64,000 bases of DNA. It comes from Blautia glucerasea (GTDB lineage Bacteria > Bacillota > Clostridia > Lachnospirales > Lachnospiraceae). The translations under genes were made by a program, and so were the position numbers. Of the stretch, positions 1-9,337 are shown in pieces (position 1 is the first letter of the stretch; each line of letters starts with the position of its first letter). Under the pieces are notes generated by a model. The model had not been told where the DNA came from. It worked only from the letters and a program-made list of their open reading frames with translations, and did no database searches. The DNA lies in the NCBI RefSeq assembly GCF_020537505.1, contig NZ_JAJBMO010000013.1, positions 31,540 through 95,539 on the forward strand, given 5' to 3'.

Positions 1-293
1 TAAATTTTCTCCATCTTTCCATTTGTGATCTGGGTGTTTAATCCTTTCGCCGCCTTCGGCGTCTTTGCAAATACCAGAACCCCTTCCACCGGCTGGTCCA
101 GCCTGTGGATTACTGCCAGATACGGCATCTTTCCCTCATCTCCAGCCCTTATTGCCAGATAATTCTTCAGACTGCTCTCCAGATCCATGGCTCCGATCCT
201 GGCATTCTGCACGGCTATTCCCGCCGGTTTGCGGCAAACAATAATCTCTTTATCTTCGAAAAGGATGTAATCCTCTATTTTTCCACTGAACAT
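1..293 (-). CDS. RluA-family pseudouridine synthase, N-terminal part
   Basis: This is the first 97 codons of a gene that runs off the left edge. The translation begins MFSGKIEDYILFEDKEIIV and contains the RluA/RsuA landmark HRLDQPVEG, in which the Asp is the catalytic residue attacking the target uridine. It is followed by GVLVFAKT, also typical of the family. The family isomerises uridine to pseudouridine in rRNA or tRNA. GGAAGG lies about 9 nt upstream of the ATG and supports this start. The TSG or SSG that usually follows HRLD is replaced by VEG, a variant found in divergent RluA-like proteins. The target RNA cannot be told. No S4 domain is visible at the N terminus. Confidence 0.8.
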   Translation of the reverse strand, partial: MFSGKIEDYILFEDKEIIVCRKPAGIAVQNARIGAMDLESSLKNYLAIRAGDEGKMPYLAVIHRLDQPVEGVLVFAKTPKAAKGLNTQITNGKMEKI

Positions 294-412
294 TCTTTTT
301 ATCCTTCCATTGATTCACTTACATGCATTTCTTTGCCTCATTATAGCGGAACCCTCTCCGTTTTACAAGCATTTCCCTCTGTCAGGGCCACCTTCCTTCA
401 CAACCCAAGAAA

Positions 413-456
413 AGGACGGTCATCATTTTACTTCTGTTTCAAATGATGACCGTCCT
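413..456 (-). terminator. Strong hairpin, probable terminator
   Basis: Perfect 16-bp inverted repeat (AGGACGGTCATCATTT and its complement) around a 12-nt loop. On the minus strand it is followed by TTTTCTTGG. It lies upstream of the RluA-like gene and would end transcription from further right, where only degenerate coding sequence remains. Confidence 0.55.
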
Positions 457-1396
457 AAAATTCTTCAGTATTCAATGGTCTTTTCCTCGTTTTTCAAATT
501 GATTTACAATTTAATATTTACGTGGTCTTTATTCAGTTGTTCTATATTTAGTTGTTCTTTTATTTAAAATATCTTGACTTATTTCCTGCTCATAAACGAT
601 ATGATGTTTATCATTCGGTTTATTTAGAAGTTTGATAGATTGAAATTATAATTTCACGGGTTATAATTTCGTTTGCAGAAATACCGGATACACTTCTTAA
701 GCTCTGAATCATTATTATAAACAATTTCAAACTTAAATAGGTTAAATCCAAAACCACTTACTGGTTCATATGCTCTCTCATATGTATTATACGAAAAAAG
801 TCTGAGCGGAAGTTCCAGATATATTTCTGACTGGAATATCAAATGTGATATTCTTCTAATGCAAAGCTTCGATTCATATTCTAAAAATTCAATATGGATC
901 TCAAAATATCGTTCTTATCTGTGATAAGGGTTATATTCTCTGGAGAAATGTTTCTTTACACAAGTTCCAGATCTTTGTATTAGTGGTGGACAGATATTCA
1001 ATATAAGTGATCGCTTCTATTCACCTTTGACACGTTTCTAAGTATCAGCTGAATCAAGTGATACTAAATTTTCTATTTACACGGTTCTCGTATCAGGTCT
1101 TCTTGCAGGAAATGCGATCCCTGTCTCTCTTATATTGATTAGAAAAATTTTATGTTCCCATTGGAATCACGAAGCTCCTTTCTTTATGAGGGTGTTTTTG
1201 TTTTTCTCTTGTTTTCTTTTGATGTGTTTATATTACCATCTCTCTTTTAATTTGTCAATGCTTTTTCGCATATTTTTTCATTTATTTCTGTTTTATTTTA
1301 TTATTTTATGTTGTATTTCTGTGTATTTTATCAATTATTATGATTATTCAGAATATTTATAGGATAACGTCTTACAGAAATCACCCGTCTTCCATG
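457..1396. other. A+T-rich gap without an intact gene
   Basis: About 940 bp with no convincing gene. The open frame at 1135-1362 (+) gives a low-complexity F/L/Y-rich peptide without a ribosome binding site and is probably an A+T artefact. On the minus strand, 654-914 gives a protein-like peptide without a start codon (listed separately). I see no RNA gene here. Confidence 0.5.
654..914 (-). pseudogene. Degenerate coding remnant
   Basis: An 86-codon open stretch on the minus strand ends at a stop at 654. It has no ATG or ribosome binding site, but its composition is protein-like (for example SEIYLELPLRLFSYNTYERA and YEPVSGFGFNLFKFEIVYNN). Upstream, the same frame is broken by a stop at 915-917 and continues in protein-like fashion. 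A second frame also reads plausibly (PENITLITDKNDILRSIL). This suggests a decayed gene with frameshifts. The family is not recognised. Confidence 0.25.
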
Positions 1397-1438
1397 CAAA
1401 AAACAGGCCACTCTCTCCGAAGAAAAAATGACCTGCCT
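1397..1438 (-). terminator. Rho-independent terminator of the hydratase gene
   Basis: On the minus strand CAGGTCA pairs with TGGCCTG (one G-T pair) and is followed by TTTTTTGCATGG. It sits directly downstream of the hydratase stop codon. Confidence 0.75.
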
Positions 1439-1448
1439 CATAGCATCT

Positions 1449-3707
1449 CTATTTTCTATTGTAATTGATCAGACAGCCCTTCAGAATAATTTCTCTCTCA
1501 TCATCTGTCAGCTCCCCAAGTGTAACTGTGAACGGTACCAGTCCGCTCTCTTTCACTACATAGCCTGTAATATTTTCTGTTTTTTCCTCAACAGCCTTGC
1601 GGATTTCCGGGAAAAACAGGTAGTCACCGTTTGCAAACGGAAGGTCGCCAGCCGGGATCAGGAATGGAAGCATTCCCCAGTTGATCAGGTTGGAGCGGTA
1701 ACGCTTGGTAGCATATTCGTTGGCAATGTTTGCCCAGCCGCCCAGTACCTTCTGACAGGAAGCAGCCTGCTCACGGGCGGAACCATCACCTGGCTTCACA
1801 GCGAAAATGGTACTTCCTACTCCAAGGTTTCCTTTGCCAACCTCCGGATAATCCTTATGAACGATTTCCATAACCGGCTTCAGCTCCGGAACTGCCTCAA
1901 CCGGACATTCGCCGTTTTCGATGGCATGCTCTGCCTTCTGGATCTCTTTCGCACGTCCTACATAAGCCGGATCCTTTCTGGAAAGGGTAAATTCAGCCAG
2001 TCCAAGAGGATTGGAACGGTAGGAAGAAGTCTCACCAGACGGGATCAGCTCATCTGTGGTGGTTACCGGATCGTGGATCTCGGATACAACCTTCAGTACC
2101 AGATTCTCTGCAAGTGCAGGCATCTTCGGCCAGTCCTTAATGTTCGGTCCAAACTGGATCTCCACAGACGGATCTGCCACACCCTTGCTGTCAAATACAC
2201 GGTTGTCATAAATTGTCTTGTCAAAGAAGTATTTCTGGCCTCTGTACTCACCTGTAAAGTTCTCTGCTGAGGTAAGGAAGCCTTTGTTCGCAGCTGTAGC
2301 TGCGATAGAACGGGCATCCATAAGTGCAACGGAAGAAATCTGGCCGTTCTGGATCTTGGAGCCTTCACGGTTCGGGAAGTTTCTGGTAGTATGACGGATA
2401 CTGAAGGCATTGTTTGCCGGAGTATCACCAGCACCGAAGCATGGTCCGCAGAACGCAGTTTTCACAACCGCACCTGTCTCAAGAAGATCTGCCAGAACAC
2501 CGTTCTTAGCCAGTTCCATATAAATCGGCGTACTTGCCGGATATACACTTAAGGTAAAAGCATCTGCACCAATGCTGCTGCCGCGGAGAATATCAGCAGC
2601 TGCACAGATATTTTCAAATCCGCCGCCAGCACAGCCTGCGATGATTCCCTGATCCACATAAAGCCTGCCATCTACCACCTTATTGCGAAGGGTATATGGA
2701 ATCTTTCCGTCCAGACTTATCTGCGCTCTTTTTTCAACATCGGCAAGAATATCATCCAGATTTGCATTTACTTCATCAATGGTATAGGTATTGCTTGGAT
2801 GGAACGGCATGGCGATCATTGGCTTGATCTCACCAAGGTCGATCTCCACACAGCCATCATAGTAAGCTACGTCGCCTGGCTTCAGTTCTTTGTAGCTTCC
2901 GGCTCTTCCATGGATCTCATAGAACTCCCGGATCTTCTCATCTGTCTGCCAGATAGAGGAAAGGCAGGTGGTCTCAGTGGTCATAACGTCAATGCCGATA
3001 CGGAAATCAGCGCTTAAGTTTGCCACACCAGGTCCTACAAACTCCATTACTTTATTCTTCACATAGCCATTTGCAAATACTTTTCCAATAATTGCAAGGG
3101 CAACGTCCTGAGGTCCTACGCCTGGGCGAGGAGTGCCTTTCAGATAAATGGCAACAACACCTGGCATATTAATGTCATAGGTCTGGGAAAGAAGCTGCTT
3201 CACAAGCTCCGGTCCTCCCTCACCCATAGCCATGGTTCCAAGTGCACCATAACGGGTATGGCTGTCTGAACCAAGGATCATCTTGCCGCATTCTGCCAGC
3301 ATTTCACGGGCAAACTGATGGATAACGGCCTGATGAGGCGGAACATAGACACCGCCATATTTCTTCGCACAGGTAAGGCCAAACATGTGGTCATCCTCAT
3401 TGATGGTTCCGCCTACTGCGCAAAGGGAGTTATGGCAGTTCGTCAGAACATAAGGTACCGGAAAGCGCTCCAGCCCTGATGCGCGGGCAGTCTGAATAAT
3501 TCCAACAAAGGTAATATCATGAGATGTCAATTTATCAAATTTAATCTGAAGCTTGTCCATATTACCGGAAGTATTATGAGCTTTCAAAATAGAATAGGCA
3601 ATGGTATTTCCCGCTGCTTCTTCCTTTGAAACAGGGAGCTGCGCTTCCTCTGCCGGAATAATCGTCTTTCCGTTCTGCAGATACACGCCGGTATCATATA
3701 ATTTCAT
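1449..3707 (-). CDS. Aconitase-superfamily hydratase (aconitate hydratase-like)
   Basis: A 752-residue member of the aconitase superfamily, which catalyses stereospecific dehydration/hydration on a [4Fe-4S] cluster in the cytoplasm. Family marks are [20 protein letters not shown] (substrate and cluster region), [13 protein letters not shown] in the place of the first cluster cysteine, and [12 protein letters not shown] with the CxxC pair of cluster ligands. The C-terminal swivel domain carries [18 protein letters not shown]. The length fits single-chain aconitases of the YbhJ-like hydratase type rather than classical AcnA (about 900 residues), so the true substrate (citrate/isocitrate or another hydroxyacid) is uncertain. 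The start is the ATG with GAGGAGG 9 nt upstream; an upstream in-frame start at 3749 has no such site. It is monocistronic, with its own promoter and terminator. Confidence 0.85.
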   Translation of the reverse strand: MKLYDTGVYLQNGKTIIPAEEAQLPVSKEEAAGNTIAYSILKAHNTSGNMDKLQIKFDKLTSHDITFVGIIQTARASGLERFPVPYVLTNCHNSLCAVGGTINEDDHMFGLTCAKKYGGVYVPPHQAVIHQFAREMLAECGKMILGSDSHTRYGALGTMAMGEGGPELVKQLLSQTYDINMPGVVAIYLKGTPRPGVGPQDVALAIIGKVFANGYVKNKVMEFVGPGVANLSADFRIGIDVMTTETTCLSSIWQTDEKIREFYEIHGRAGSYKELKPGDVAYYDGCVEIDLGEIKPMIAMPFHPSNTYTIDEVNANLDDILADVEKRAQISLDGKIPYTLRNKVVDGRLYVDQGIIAGCAGGGFENICAAADILRGSSIGADAFTLSVYPASTPIYMELAKNGVLADLLETGAVVKTAFCGPCFGAGDTPANNAFSIRHTTRNFPNREGSKIQNGQISSVALMDARSIAATAANKGFLTSAENFTGEYRGQKYFFDKTIYDNRVFDSKGVADPSVEIQFGPNIKDWPKMPALAENLVLKVVSEIHDPVTTTDELIPSGETSSYRSNPLGLAEFTLSRKDPAYVGRAKEIQKAEHAIENGECPVEAVPELKPVMEIVHKDYPEVGKGNLGVGSTIFAVKPGDGSAREQAASCQKVLGGWANIANEYATKRYRSNLINWGMLPFLIPAGDLPFANGDYLFFPEIRKAVEEKTENITGYVVKESGLVPFTVTLGELTDDEREIILKGCLINYNRK

Positions 3708-3761
3708 AATAAAAATCCTCCTCATTTGGATGTAATTAGTGGGTGACAAATATTACCGTTA

Positions 3762-3814
3762 ATTATAGTAGATTTCCGCGCAAGAATCAAGCTAAAACAC
3801 TTTAGCGTGCTAAA
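3762..3814 (-). promoter_or_regulatory. Promoter and TTTAGC operator-like palindrome of the hydratase gene
   Basis: On the minus strand the -35 is TTGATT (3785-3790), the spacer is 17 bp and the -10 is TATAAT (3762-3767). Just upstream is the palindrome TTTAGC-GT-GCTAAA (3801-3814), with a further GCTAAA half-site at 3791-3796. A near-identical palindrome overlaps the aminotransferase promoter near 15510, so a common repressor or activator is possible (inference). Confidence 0.6.
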
Positions 3815-3871
3815 AAGTATTTTTGCTGTATTTTATAAAAAAATAGTCTGAAATTTCGCCCCACTTTCCTG

Positions 3872-3900
3872 TTGCAACTTTTCCCAAACAGTGTTAAGGT
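3872..3900 (+). promoter_or_regulatory. Possible promoter of the 88-residue protein gene
   Basis: TTGCAA (3872-3877), a 17-bp spacer and TAAGGT (3895-3900), ending about 40 bp upstream of the start codon. The -10 is weak. Confidence 0.4.
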
Positions 3901-3941
3901 AAAAGTCACGAATTTCCAAAATGATGGGGAGGTGTTCGAAA

Positions 3942-4208
3942 ATGTTTCGTCTTTGGGGCCGAATCTGGAAAAATAACCATATGTTAAAAGATACCGTGAT
4001 CTGTGATGACCGCCAGGATACCCGAACCCATAAGGTTTTCCACTGTCTGGAGCAGATCTGCTACGAACTGGATCTTGGAAATCCCATCTGGCTTGATACC
4101 ACAGTCCGGGATTTCAAGAAGCACAGCAAGGCACGGTTTTATCAGGATAATTTTATAGAAGAGATCGATTTCGATTATTTGGAAATACAGGTGATCGAGG
4201 AAGATTGA
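3942..4208 (+). CDS. Conserved hypothetical protein, 88 residues
   Basis: A small soluble protein beginning MFRLWGRIWKNNHMLKDTVI and ending FIEEIDFDYLEIQVIEED. The start is chosen because GGGGAGG lies about 10 nt upstream; an ATG at 3921 lies before this site. The chain is mixed alpha/beta and acidic at the C terminus, with no signal peptide or membrane segment. I believe proteins like this are widespread in Lachnospiraceae, but I know of no assigned function. It is followed 53 bp later by the transglutaminase-like gene in the same direction with no terminator between, so the two may be cotranscribed. Confidence 0.7.
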   Translation: MFRLWGRIWKNNHMLKDTVICDDRQDTRTHKVFHCLEQICYELDLGNPIWLDTTVRDFKKHSKARFYQDNFIEEIDFDYLEIQVIEED

Positions 4209-4261
4209 GTATAATATGGGTAGCTTTAAGTTATCAGCTTATTTTTATGGAGGCGATTTAT

Positions 4262-5083
4262 ATGAAAAAGAAAAAAACACTTATCCTGCTCTTCACGACT
4301 GCCGTACTTACACTGACACCCACATCTGCATTTGCAGCTGAAACGGCAGTCTCACAGACCACACAAGTGGTTACCACCGCACCTGCAGCCCCTACTCCCG
4401 CACCTAAGAAACAGGGCTGGGAAACAATAAAAGGCGGCAAAAAAAGATATTACAAAGACGGCAAGCGTCTTACCGGTTTCCAGAAAATTGGGAAAAACTA
4501 TTTTTATTTCAATGCCAATGGAACCATGCTAAAGAACAAAACCGTAAAACGTGGGACCAAAAACTTCACCTACTTTATCGATAAAAAAGGACACGTGATC
4601 GGTAAGAAAAAGGGTTCCACTTACTACAATGCCAATGGAAAGAAGATGTCCCAGGCACAGATTGCAGACCTTCGTTCCAAGCAGATTGTTGCCGAGATCA
4701 CCAATTCCCGCATGTCCAAATCCCAGAAGCTTCGTACCTGTTTTAACTGGGTAATGAAGAAATACTATTACACCTGGCGGCGCTTTGACCAGGGCGGCAA
4801 GAACTGGCCGGCAGTCAATGCCAACGACCATTTTCTCCGCGGAAGAGGCGACTGTATCGCAGATGCCTCTGCATTTGCTTACTTAGCCAAGGCAATCGGC
4901 TATAAGAAGGTTTATGTTTGTGCAGACGCCAAGCAAAGCGACAACAACGCCCATGCATGGGCAGAGATCAACGGCTACGTTTATGATCCTCTTTTTGCAG
5001 AAGCCAAAAGCTACAGCAGATATTACGGTGTTCCAAGAAGATCCTACGAGCTCTCAGCAGTTCTCAGATACAGACTTTCCTGA
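4262..5083 (+). CDS. Secreted cell-wall-binding-repeat protein with transglutaminase-like domain
   Basis: A 273-residue protein. Residues 1-26 form a signal peptide (KKKK, hydrophobic core, AFAAE cleavage region). A Pro/Ala/Thr-rich linker follows. Residues 52-130 hold three or four aromatic repeats of the choline-binding or cell-wall-binding kind (KRYYKDGKRLTGFQKIGKNY, then FYFNANGTML). Residues 140-273 form a transglutaminase-like cysteine peptidase fold, with a likely triad of C198 (RGDC), H231 (AHAWAE) and D242 (VYDP). Such proteins act outside the cell, probably on peptide or peptidoglycan substrates; the exact reaction cannot be told. The start is the ATG with GGAGG 8 nt upstream. Confidence 0.85.
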   Translation: MKKKKTLILLFTTAVLTLTPTSAFAAETAVSQTTQVVTTAPAAPTPAPKKQGWETIKGGKKRYYKDGKRLTGFQKIGKNYFYFNANGTMLKNKTVKRGTKNFTYFIDKKGHVIGKKKGSTYYNANGKKMSQAQIADLRSKQIVAEITNSRMSKSQKLRTCFNWVMKKYYYTWRRFDQGGKNWPAVNANDHFLRGRGDCIADASAFAYLAKAIGYKKVYVCADAKQSDNNAHAWAEINGYVYDPLFAEAKSYSRYYGVPRRSYELSAVLRYRLS

Positions 5084-5112
5084 TTTCCACAGCTGAGCTT
5101 CTATAAGCCAGG

Positions 5113-5154
5113 AGGCAGAACCCTTCACATCCGGGTTCTGCCTCTTATTTTTAT
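5113..5154 (+). terminator. Rho-independent terminator after the transglutaminase-like gene
   Basis: AGGCAGAACCC and its exact complement GGGTTCTGCCT enclose a 9-nt loop and are followed by CTTATTTTTATTT on the plus strand. It lies between convergent genes. Confidence 0.85.
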
Positions 5155-5158
5155 TTCT

Positions 5159-6562
5159 TTAATCCTTTTTATTTTTCTTTTTTGCCAGCACCACTGCCGC
5201 AACCACTGCGCACGCAGCCAGAACAAGCAATGTCACATAAAGACCGATTGGAGTATCGTCTCCCGTCTTTACATACGTACTGGTTGTGTGGGAATCATCG
5301 GATTCTCCAGGGGTTTCTGTAATATCCCCAGCCGGAGTAACGGTCGGTGTCACATCCTCAAACTCGTTGGTGATGACCACTTCCGCTCTATTATTTTCAT
5401 AATTCAGAACCACGTCGCCATCCTTAACTGTATAAGTAAAGGTAAGGTCGCTGCTCTCATCCAGCGGAACACCATTTTTATCCGTCTCCGTTACGTAATA
5501 CTTCACAACAGCATCCTTGGAATCACCGATCATAACCGGAACTTCAACTGTCACGCTGCTGTTTCCATCCATAGCCAGCTCATACACGTTATTTTCAAAC
5601 AAATTAGTATGCTCAGGATCTGTGAAAATTCCTACATAGAAGGTATCCTTGGAATCTGCAGCCTCACCGTTCTTCAGTACATTCTTAGTGACCGCGATCA
5701 CACCCTGATAGTAGTATCCTTCCGGAAGCTCGTAGAACAGGTTGTTAAAGTGATAATCCTTTGCAGGAGCCTTTCTCGTGATCTGAACCTCCTGGCCATC
5801 CGGGTAAACTGGTGTATAGCTGTAAATATTCTTATAAATATCTGCATCTATTACAGTGCCATATTCATCTGTCTCCGCCACATAATACTGGGTGCCAGGA
5901 TTCAGATCCTCAAAAGTAGTACTGGAAGAAGAAACACCCTTAAAAGTGATCGGGGAAACTGCTGAAACTCTTGTGGTCAGCTGCTGGTCAGCAAAAAGCG
6001 CTACATAGAACACCCCATCCTCTGCCATCAGATCTTTATACTCTTCATCATACAGATTCTTGGTTACCGTGATTACACCGCTGGCAGTCTTCTCTTTTTC
6101 ATCCACCATGGTAACTGTGTTCACTGCATCTGGCTCATTGCTTACCGAAAACTTCACATCACGGGCAACGGTAAAGCCTTCTGGCGGCTCCAGCTCTGAC
6201 AGGTAATAATCACCGGCCGGGATTCCTTTCAGAATGTATGGTTCCGCTCCGCTGGTAAATACGTATTTCGCATTCCCATTCCCGTCCATAATAACCTTTC
6301 CGTCTGCATCCTTCACAACGAATTTTGCACCGAAAACATAATTTCCCTCTTCATCCACCTTATTTACACTGGTTGAAATCCTTGTGTTTATAACCGTCAC
6401 GTCTGCAACCCTGCCAGATGCAGCCTCATAAATACCATCCAGCTCCTTCACCTGTCCTGCTGCCTCAATAGAAAATTCATAAGGCACAGAGGAAGGAATA
6501 TAACCGTCCGGAGTCTTTGTCTCGATCACACGGTAGCTGCCTTTGGGCATATCCGTGATCAC
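5159..6562 (-). CDS. SpaA-type surface adhesin, N-terminally truncated
   Basis: A 467-residue chain of SpaA/Cna-B-like beta domains (PKGSYRVIETKTPDGYIPSS and AGDYYLSELEPPEGFTV are typical). It ends in a Thr-rich spacer, the sorting-like motif TYVKTGDDTP, a hydrophobic segment and the tail KKKNKKD, so it is built for sortase attachment. There is no signal peptide, and the frame starts inside a SpaA domain. Immediately upstream, an ATG at 6617-6615 with an AGGAAAG site reads MKEKKLFRKS but is out of frame. Removing one A from the A6 tract at 6603-6608 would join that start to the domain frame, yet still without a signal peptide. A large 5' deletion therefore seems likely, and the gene may be non-functional. 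Confidence 0.7.
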   Translation of the reverse strand: MITDMPKGSYRVIETKTPDGYIPSSVPYEFSIEAAGQVKELDGIYEAASGRVADVTVINTRISTSVNKVDEEGNYVFGAKFVVKDADGKVIMDGNGNAKYVFTSGAEPYILKGIPAGDYYLSELEPPEGFTVARDVKFSVSNEPDAVNTVTMVDEKEKTASGVITVTKNLYDEEYKDLMAEDGVFYVALFADQQLTTRVSAVSPITFKGVSSSSTTFEDLNPGTQYYVAETDEYGTVIDADIYKNIYSYTPVYPDGQEVQITRKAPAKDYHFNNLFYELPEGYYYQGVIAVTKNVLKNGEAADSKDTFYVGIFTDPEHTNLFENNVYELAMDGNSSVTVEVPVMIGDSKDAVVKYYVTETDKNGVPLDESSDLTFTYTVKDGDVVLNYENNRAEVVITNEFEDVTPTVTPAGDITETPGESDDSHTTSTYVKTGDDTPIGLYVTLLVLAACAVVAAVVLAKKKNKKD

Positions 6563-6691
6563 AATCTGACCATTGGCATCAGATACCAGATTTGCGGAAA
6601 AGTTTTTTCTCTTTCATGGTTTCACTCTTTCCTGACAGAATTTTCAAAATATATTTAATACTTTCCCTATAAAAATTTCTGCTCTTTTATG

Positions 6692-6727
6692 TGTACTTAT
6701 TTTAGTACATTGTAGTCTGTTTTTCAA
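6692..6727 (-). promoter_or_regulatory. Promoter with overlapping palindrome upstream of the adhesin
   Basis: On the minus strand the -35 is TTGAAA (6722-6727), the spacer 17 bp and the -10 TAAAAT (6699-6704). The -10 sits inside the palindrome TGTACT-TATTTT-AGTACA (6692-6709 as read on the plus strand), a plausible operator. The rest of 6618-6931 is A+T-rich, and I see no gene in it. Confidence 0.6.
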
Positions 6728-6931
6728 TTATATTTGGTATTTTCGCATTTTTTCGTAATTTTATGTTTATTTTTTCACAGCCGTTCTTGTTCTATGCAGC
6801 CTATTATATAAGCTGGATTTTTCATTTTCAACCCAAATGGGGCAGCTTCCTCACTGAGTACAATTTTTAACAATATTATCCAATAAAAGAAGGCTTACAA
6901 AGGTATTTCAGGCTATAGATACAATACTGGA

Positions 6932-7546
6932 TTAAATGCCAAGTGCCGACTTGGCCAGCTGGTCTGCCATATCATTATATTTGTCGTTGGAATGGCCTTT
7001 TACTTTTATAAAATGTACTTTTACCTTCTGCGTGATTTCCCGGTAAAAGCTCTGATACGCTATTGTTCCGGGTTTGGTAGCTTTCCAGGCACCGGTGCAC
7101 CATTTGGCAATGCCTTCATAATCATGGTAAATGGTGATTTCCGGAATATTATGATCCACAGCATACTGCATTGCCGCTTCGGAGCCTTTGATTTCTCCTG
7201 CTACATTATGCATCAGTGCCAGCTCTTTGTCCGTCATTTTTTCACAGAATGTGTGCTCTTCTCCATCCTTCAGAATAACCATTCCATAGGAAAATTCGCC
7301 GGTGTCAGAGCGGTAACTGCCATCTACGTAGGCAATCACCTGGTCTGACGCAGGTTTTTCTGCTCTGGAAGGTGTATCCGGGATACCCTCTTCCCCCACG
7401 CCGGCAAATGCCTGTGCCTCTTCCATAGTGGGAAAGCTCTTAAATTCTGCTCCCGAAAATCCCGTGACCTGTTTCTGGCACTCTGCCCAGGTCATAAATA
7501 CACCTGTTTTTCTACCTGTTCTTACTGCATAGTATTTCTTTACCAT
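6932..7546 (-). CDS. rnhA: Ribonuclease H with N-terminal RNA/DNA hybrid-binding domain
   Basis: A 204-residue cytoplasmic nuclease that cuts RNA in RNA/DNA hybrids. Residues 1-47 are the viroplasmin-like hybrid-binding domain of eukaryotic-type RNase HI (KKYYAVRTGRKTGVFMTWAE). Residues 68-204 are the RNase H fold, with metal-binding acids D75 (YVDGSY), E118 (NVAGEIKG), D142 (YHDYEG) and D192 or D195 (YNDMADQLA). The start is the ATG with GGGAGG 5 nt upstream; a start at 7576 lies before that site. It lies 58 bp downstream of the dehydrogenase gene on the same strand with no clear terminator between. Confidence 0.92.
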   Translation of the reverse strand: MVKKYYAVRTGRKTGVFMTWAECQKQVTGFSGAEFKSFPTMEEAQAFAGVGEEGIPDTPSRAEKPASDQVIAYVDGSYRSDTGEFSYGMVILKDGEEHTFCEKMTDKELALMHNVAGEIKGSEAAMQYAVDHNIPEITIYHDYEGIAKWCTGAWKATKPGTIAYQSFYREITQKVKVHFIKVKGHSNDKYNDMADQLAKSALGI

Positions 7547-7604
7547 ATAGCCTCCCTTTGTATCAGACATTCTCAAACACTTTTTCTTTAATTATAACGA
7601 AACT

Positions 7605-8561
7605 TTAATATACCCTGTTAGTCCTGTCGTCACGCTGGAACCGCTGAATGTTTTTCACCACTTCATCCACTACGCGGAATCTGGTCTCTTTTGCAGCCCA
7701 TGCAATATGCGGAGTAATGATCAGTTTATTGCTGTCCTGGATCTTAAGAAGCGGATTCTCCGGATCCATTGGCTCTTTGCAAAGAACATCAAGGCCTGCA
7801 CCTGCAATGGAGCCTTCGGTAAGAGCTGTATACAGATCTGGCTCATTTACAATGGCGCCTCGTGCAAGATTCAGGAAAATAGCGGATTTCTTCATCTTGC
7901 GGAATTTTTCCAGTGTCATCAGGTTCTCTGTGTACCCGTTCAGCGGCGCATGAACGGAAAGAACATCCGAGCGGAAAAGAAGCTCATCCAGGCTTACCTG
8001 CTCATATTCTGTATGATATTTCTTCCCGGAAGCGGAGTAGCAGATAATATGGCATCCGAATGCTTTGGCGATCTGCGCCACCCTGTTTCCGATGGCGCCA
8101 AGTCCAACGATTCCCCAGGTTTTTCCATCCAGCTCAAAGAAATTCTGTCCGAAGTGGGAGAAGCAGGTGCCTCTTGCATATTCTCCGGATTTTACATAAT
8201 TGTCGTAATAATTCAGTTTTTCCAGAACATAGAAAAGAAGAGCGAAGGTATGCTGTGCCACTCCGTTTGTGGAGTATCCGGCAACATTGTAAGCTGCAAT
8301 TCCCCTTTTTTTCAGATAGTCTCCATCCAGGTTGTTAAAGCCTGTTGCGGTCAGGCAGACCAGCTTCAGGTTCTGTGCTTTCCCAATGGTAGACTCGCAG
8401 ATTGGAACCTTGTTTGCTACGATCACATCTGCGTCTTTTGTCTTTTCTTCCATTTCATCTGCGGTTGTGCTTCGATATATTACTACTTCGCCCAGTGCCT
8501 CAAATGGAGTAAATACCATATCCTGTCCCAGGCTGTCTGCTTCCAGAATTACAATTTTCAT
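7605..8561 (-). CDS. D-2-hydroxyacid dehydrogenase, NAD-dependent
   Basis: A 318-residue enzyme interconverting a 2-ketoacid and a D-2-hydroxyacid. The Rossmann motif GIVGLGAIGNRVAQIAKAFG is present, as is the catalytic set: Arg in NLARGAIVNE, Glu in GLDVLCKEP and His in ITPHIAWAAKE. Lactate, glycerate or hydroxyisocaproate could all be the substrate; the sequence does not decide. The start is the ATG with GAGGAG about 8 nt upstream. A likely promoter is TTGCAT (8648-8653), 17 bp, TATTTT (8625-8630) on the minus strand. Confidence 0.88.
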   Translation of the reverse strand: MKIVILEADSLGQDMVFTPFEALGEVVIYRSTTADEMEEKTKDADVIVANKVPICESTIGKAQNLKLVCLTATGFNNLDGDYLKKRGIAAYNVAGYSTNGVAQHTFALLFYVLEKLNYYDNYVKSGEYARGTCFSHFGQNFFELDGKTWGIVGLGAIGNRVAQIAKAFGCHIICYSASGKKYHTEYEQVSLDELLFRSDVLSVHAPLNGYTENLMTLEKFRKMKKSAIFLNLARGAIVNEPDLYTALTEGSIAGAGLDVLCKEPMDPENPLLKIQDSNKLIITPHIAWAAKETRFRVVDEVVKNIQRFQRDDRTNRVY

Positions 8562-8698
8562 AGTGTGCTCCTCGCTTTCTTCTGTGCTCACTTATATAGT
8601 CGTACGTTTCCTCATCTGTTTTATAAAATACCGTTTTCTCCGGGAAAATGCAATCCCAAAGAGGAAATGCTGCATAAAACATTTTCGATACCTGGTCA

Positions 8699-9337
8699 TC
8701 AAACCATAAATTCCCGGATAATTTCCCTCATAATCTTCTCTTCCTCAGGAGTCAGCATCTTACTGAAATGACTTCCGGAGGCAGCGGTCTGCTTGATGCT
8801 GCTGGTAATCTTGTCCACAATTTCTTCCTGTAAAACAGGGTCCGCTTTTTTCGCGGCTGGAATCTCTTCTGCCCAGCTTCTCATCTGCTCCACATAATCT
8901 GCCAGCGTATCCATCACCAGCTCTTCTTTGTAAGAAAAATCCAATGCCTGACGTAAAAGCATTAACACCACCGGTACAGCGGCGCCCACATACAGATAGG
9001 TCAGAGGGAGTCCCTCTTCTATCCTTAACGTCTTGGAAAAATAGATGGCACAGCCAAGGACCGCCGTGGACAAAAGTGCCGGATACCACACCAGCCGGTT
9101 CATTCTGTGAAGAAGCCTGTCCCGTGTTTTCCAAAGCCTCAGCCATTTTTCCTTCAGGCTGATCTGCTGGCTGCTGCCTGCTCCTTGGGTGTTTTTCGCA
9201 CCTGTGGTTTTGCTTCCGGTACTTTTCAACATTCTTCTGTAGGTGAGGTTTGTCGTCAGCATTCCAATTGCTCCAAGAGCCCCCAGGGCTGCCATACTGT
9301 AGAGCAATATATGCAGATTCATAATTTTCTCCAGCAT
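8699..9337 (-). CDS. Conserved membrane protein of unknown function
   Basis: A 212-residue protein with one hydrophobic segment near the N terminus (HILLYSMAALGALGAIGML), a basic linker (about 40-80), two more membrane segments (about 83-130: YPALLSTAVLGCAIYF and LTYLYVGAAVPVVLML), and a cytoplasmic helical, charged C-terminal half ending EEEKIMREIIREFMV. GGGAGG lies 5-6 nt before the ATG. I do not recognise a family. It stands alone between the dehydrogenase and murF, transcribed in the same direction. Confidence 0.75.
   Translation of the reverse strand: MLEKIMNLHILLYSMAALGALGAIGMLTTNLTYRRMLKSTGSKTTGAKNTQGAGSSQQISLKEKWLRLWKTRDRLLHRMNRLVWYPALLSTAVLGCAIYFSKTLRIEEGLPLTYLYVGAAVPVVLMLLRQALDFSYKEELVMDTLADYVEQMRSWAEEIPAAKKADPVLQEEIVDKITSSIKQTAASGSHFSKMLTPEEEKIMREIIREFMV

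Noticed and set aside
1135..1362. 75-codon open frame
   Set aside because: A+T-rich, F/L/Y-dominated peptide without ribosome binding site; probably chance.
1428..2270. 280-codon open frame on the plus strand
   Set aside because: Lies entirely antisense to the hydratase gene, has no ribosome binding site, and its translation is not protein-like.
7707..8771. 354-codon open frame on the plus strand
   Set aside because: Antisense to the D-2-hydroxyacid dehydrogenase, whose motifs are complete on the other strand.
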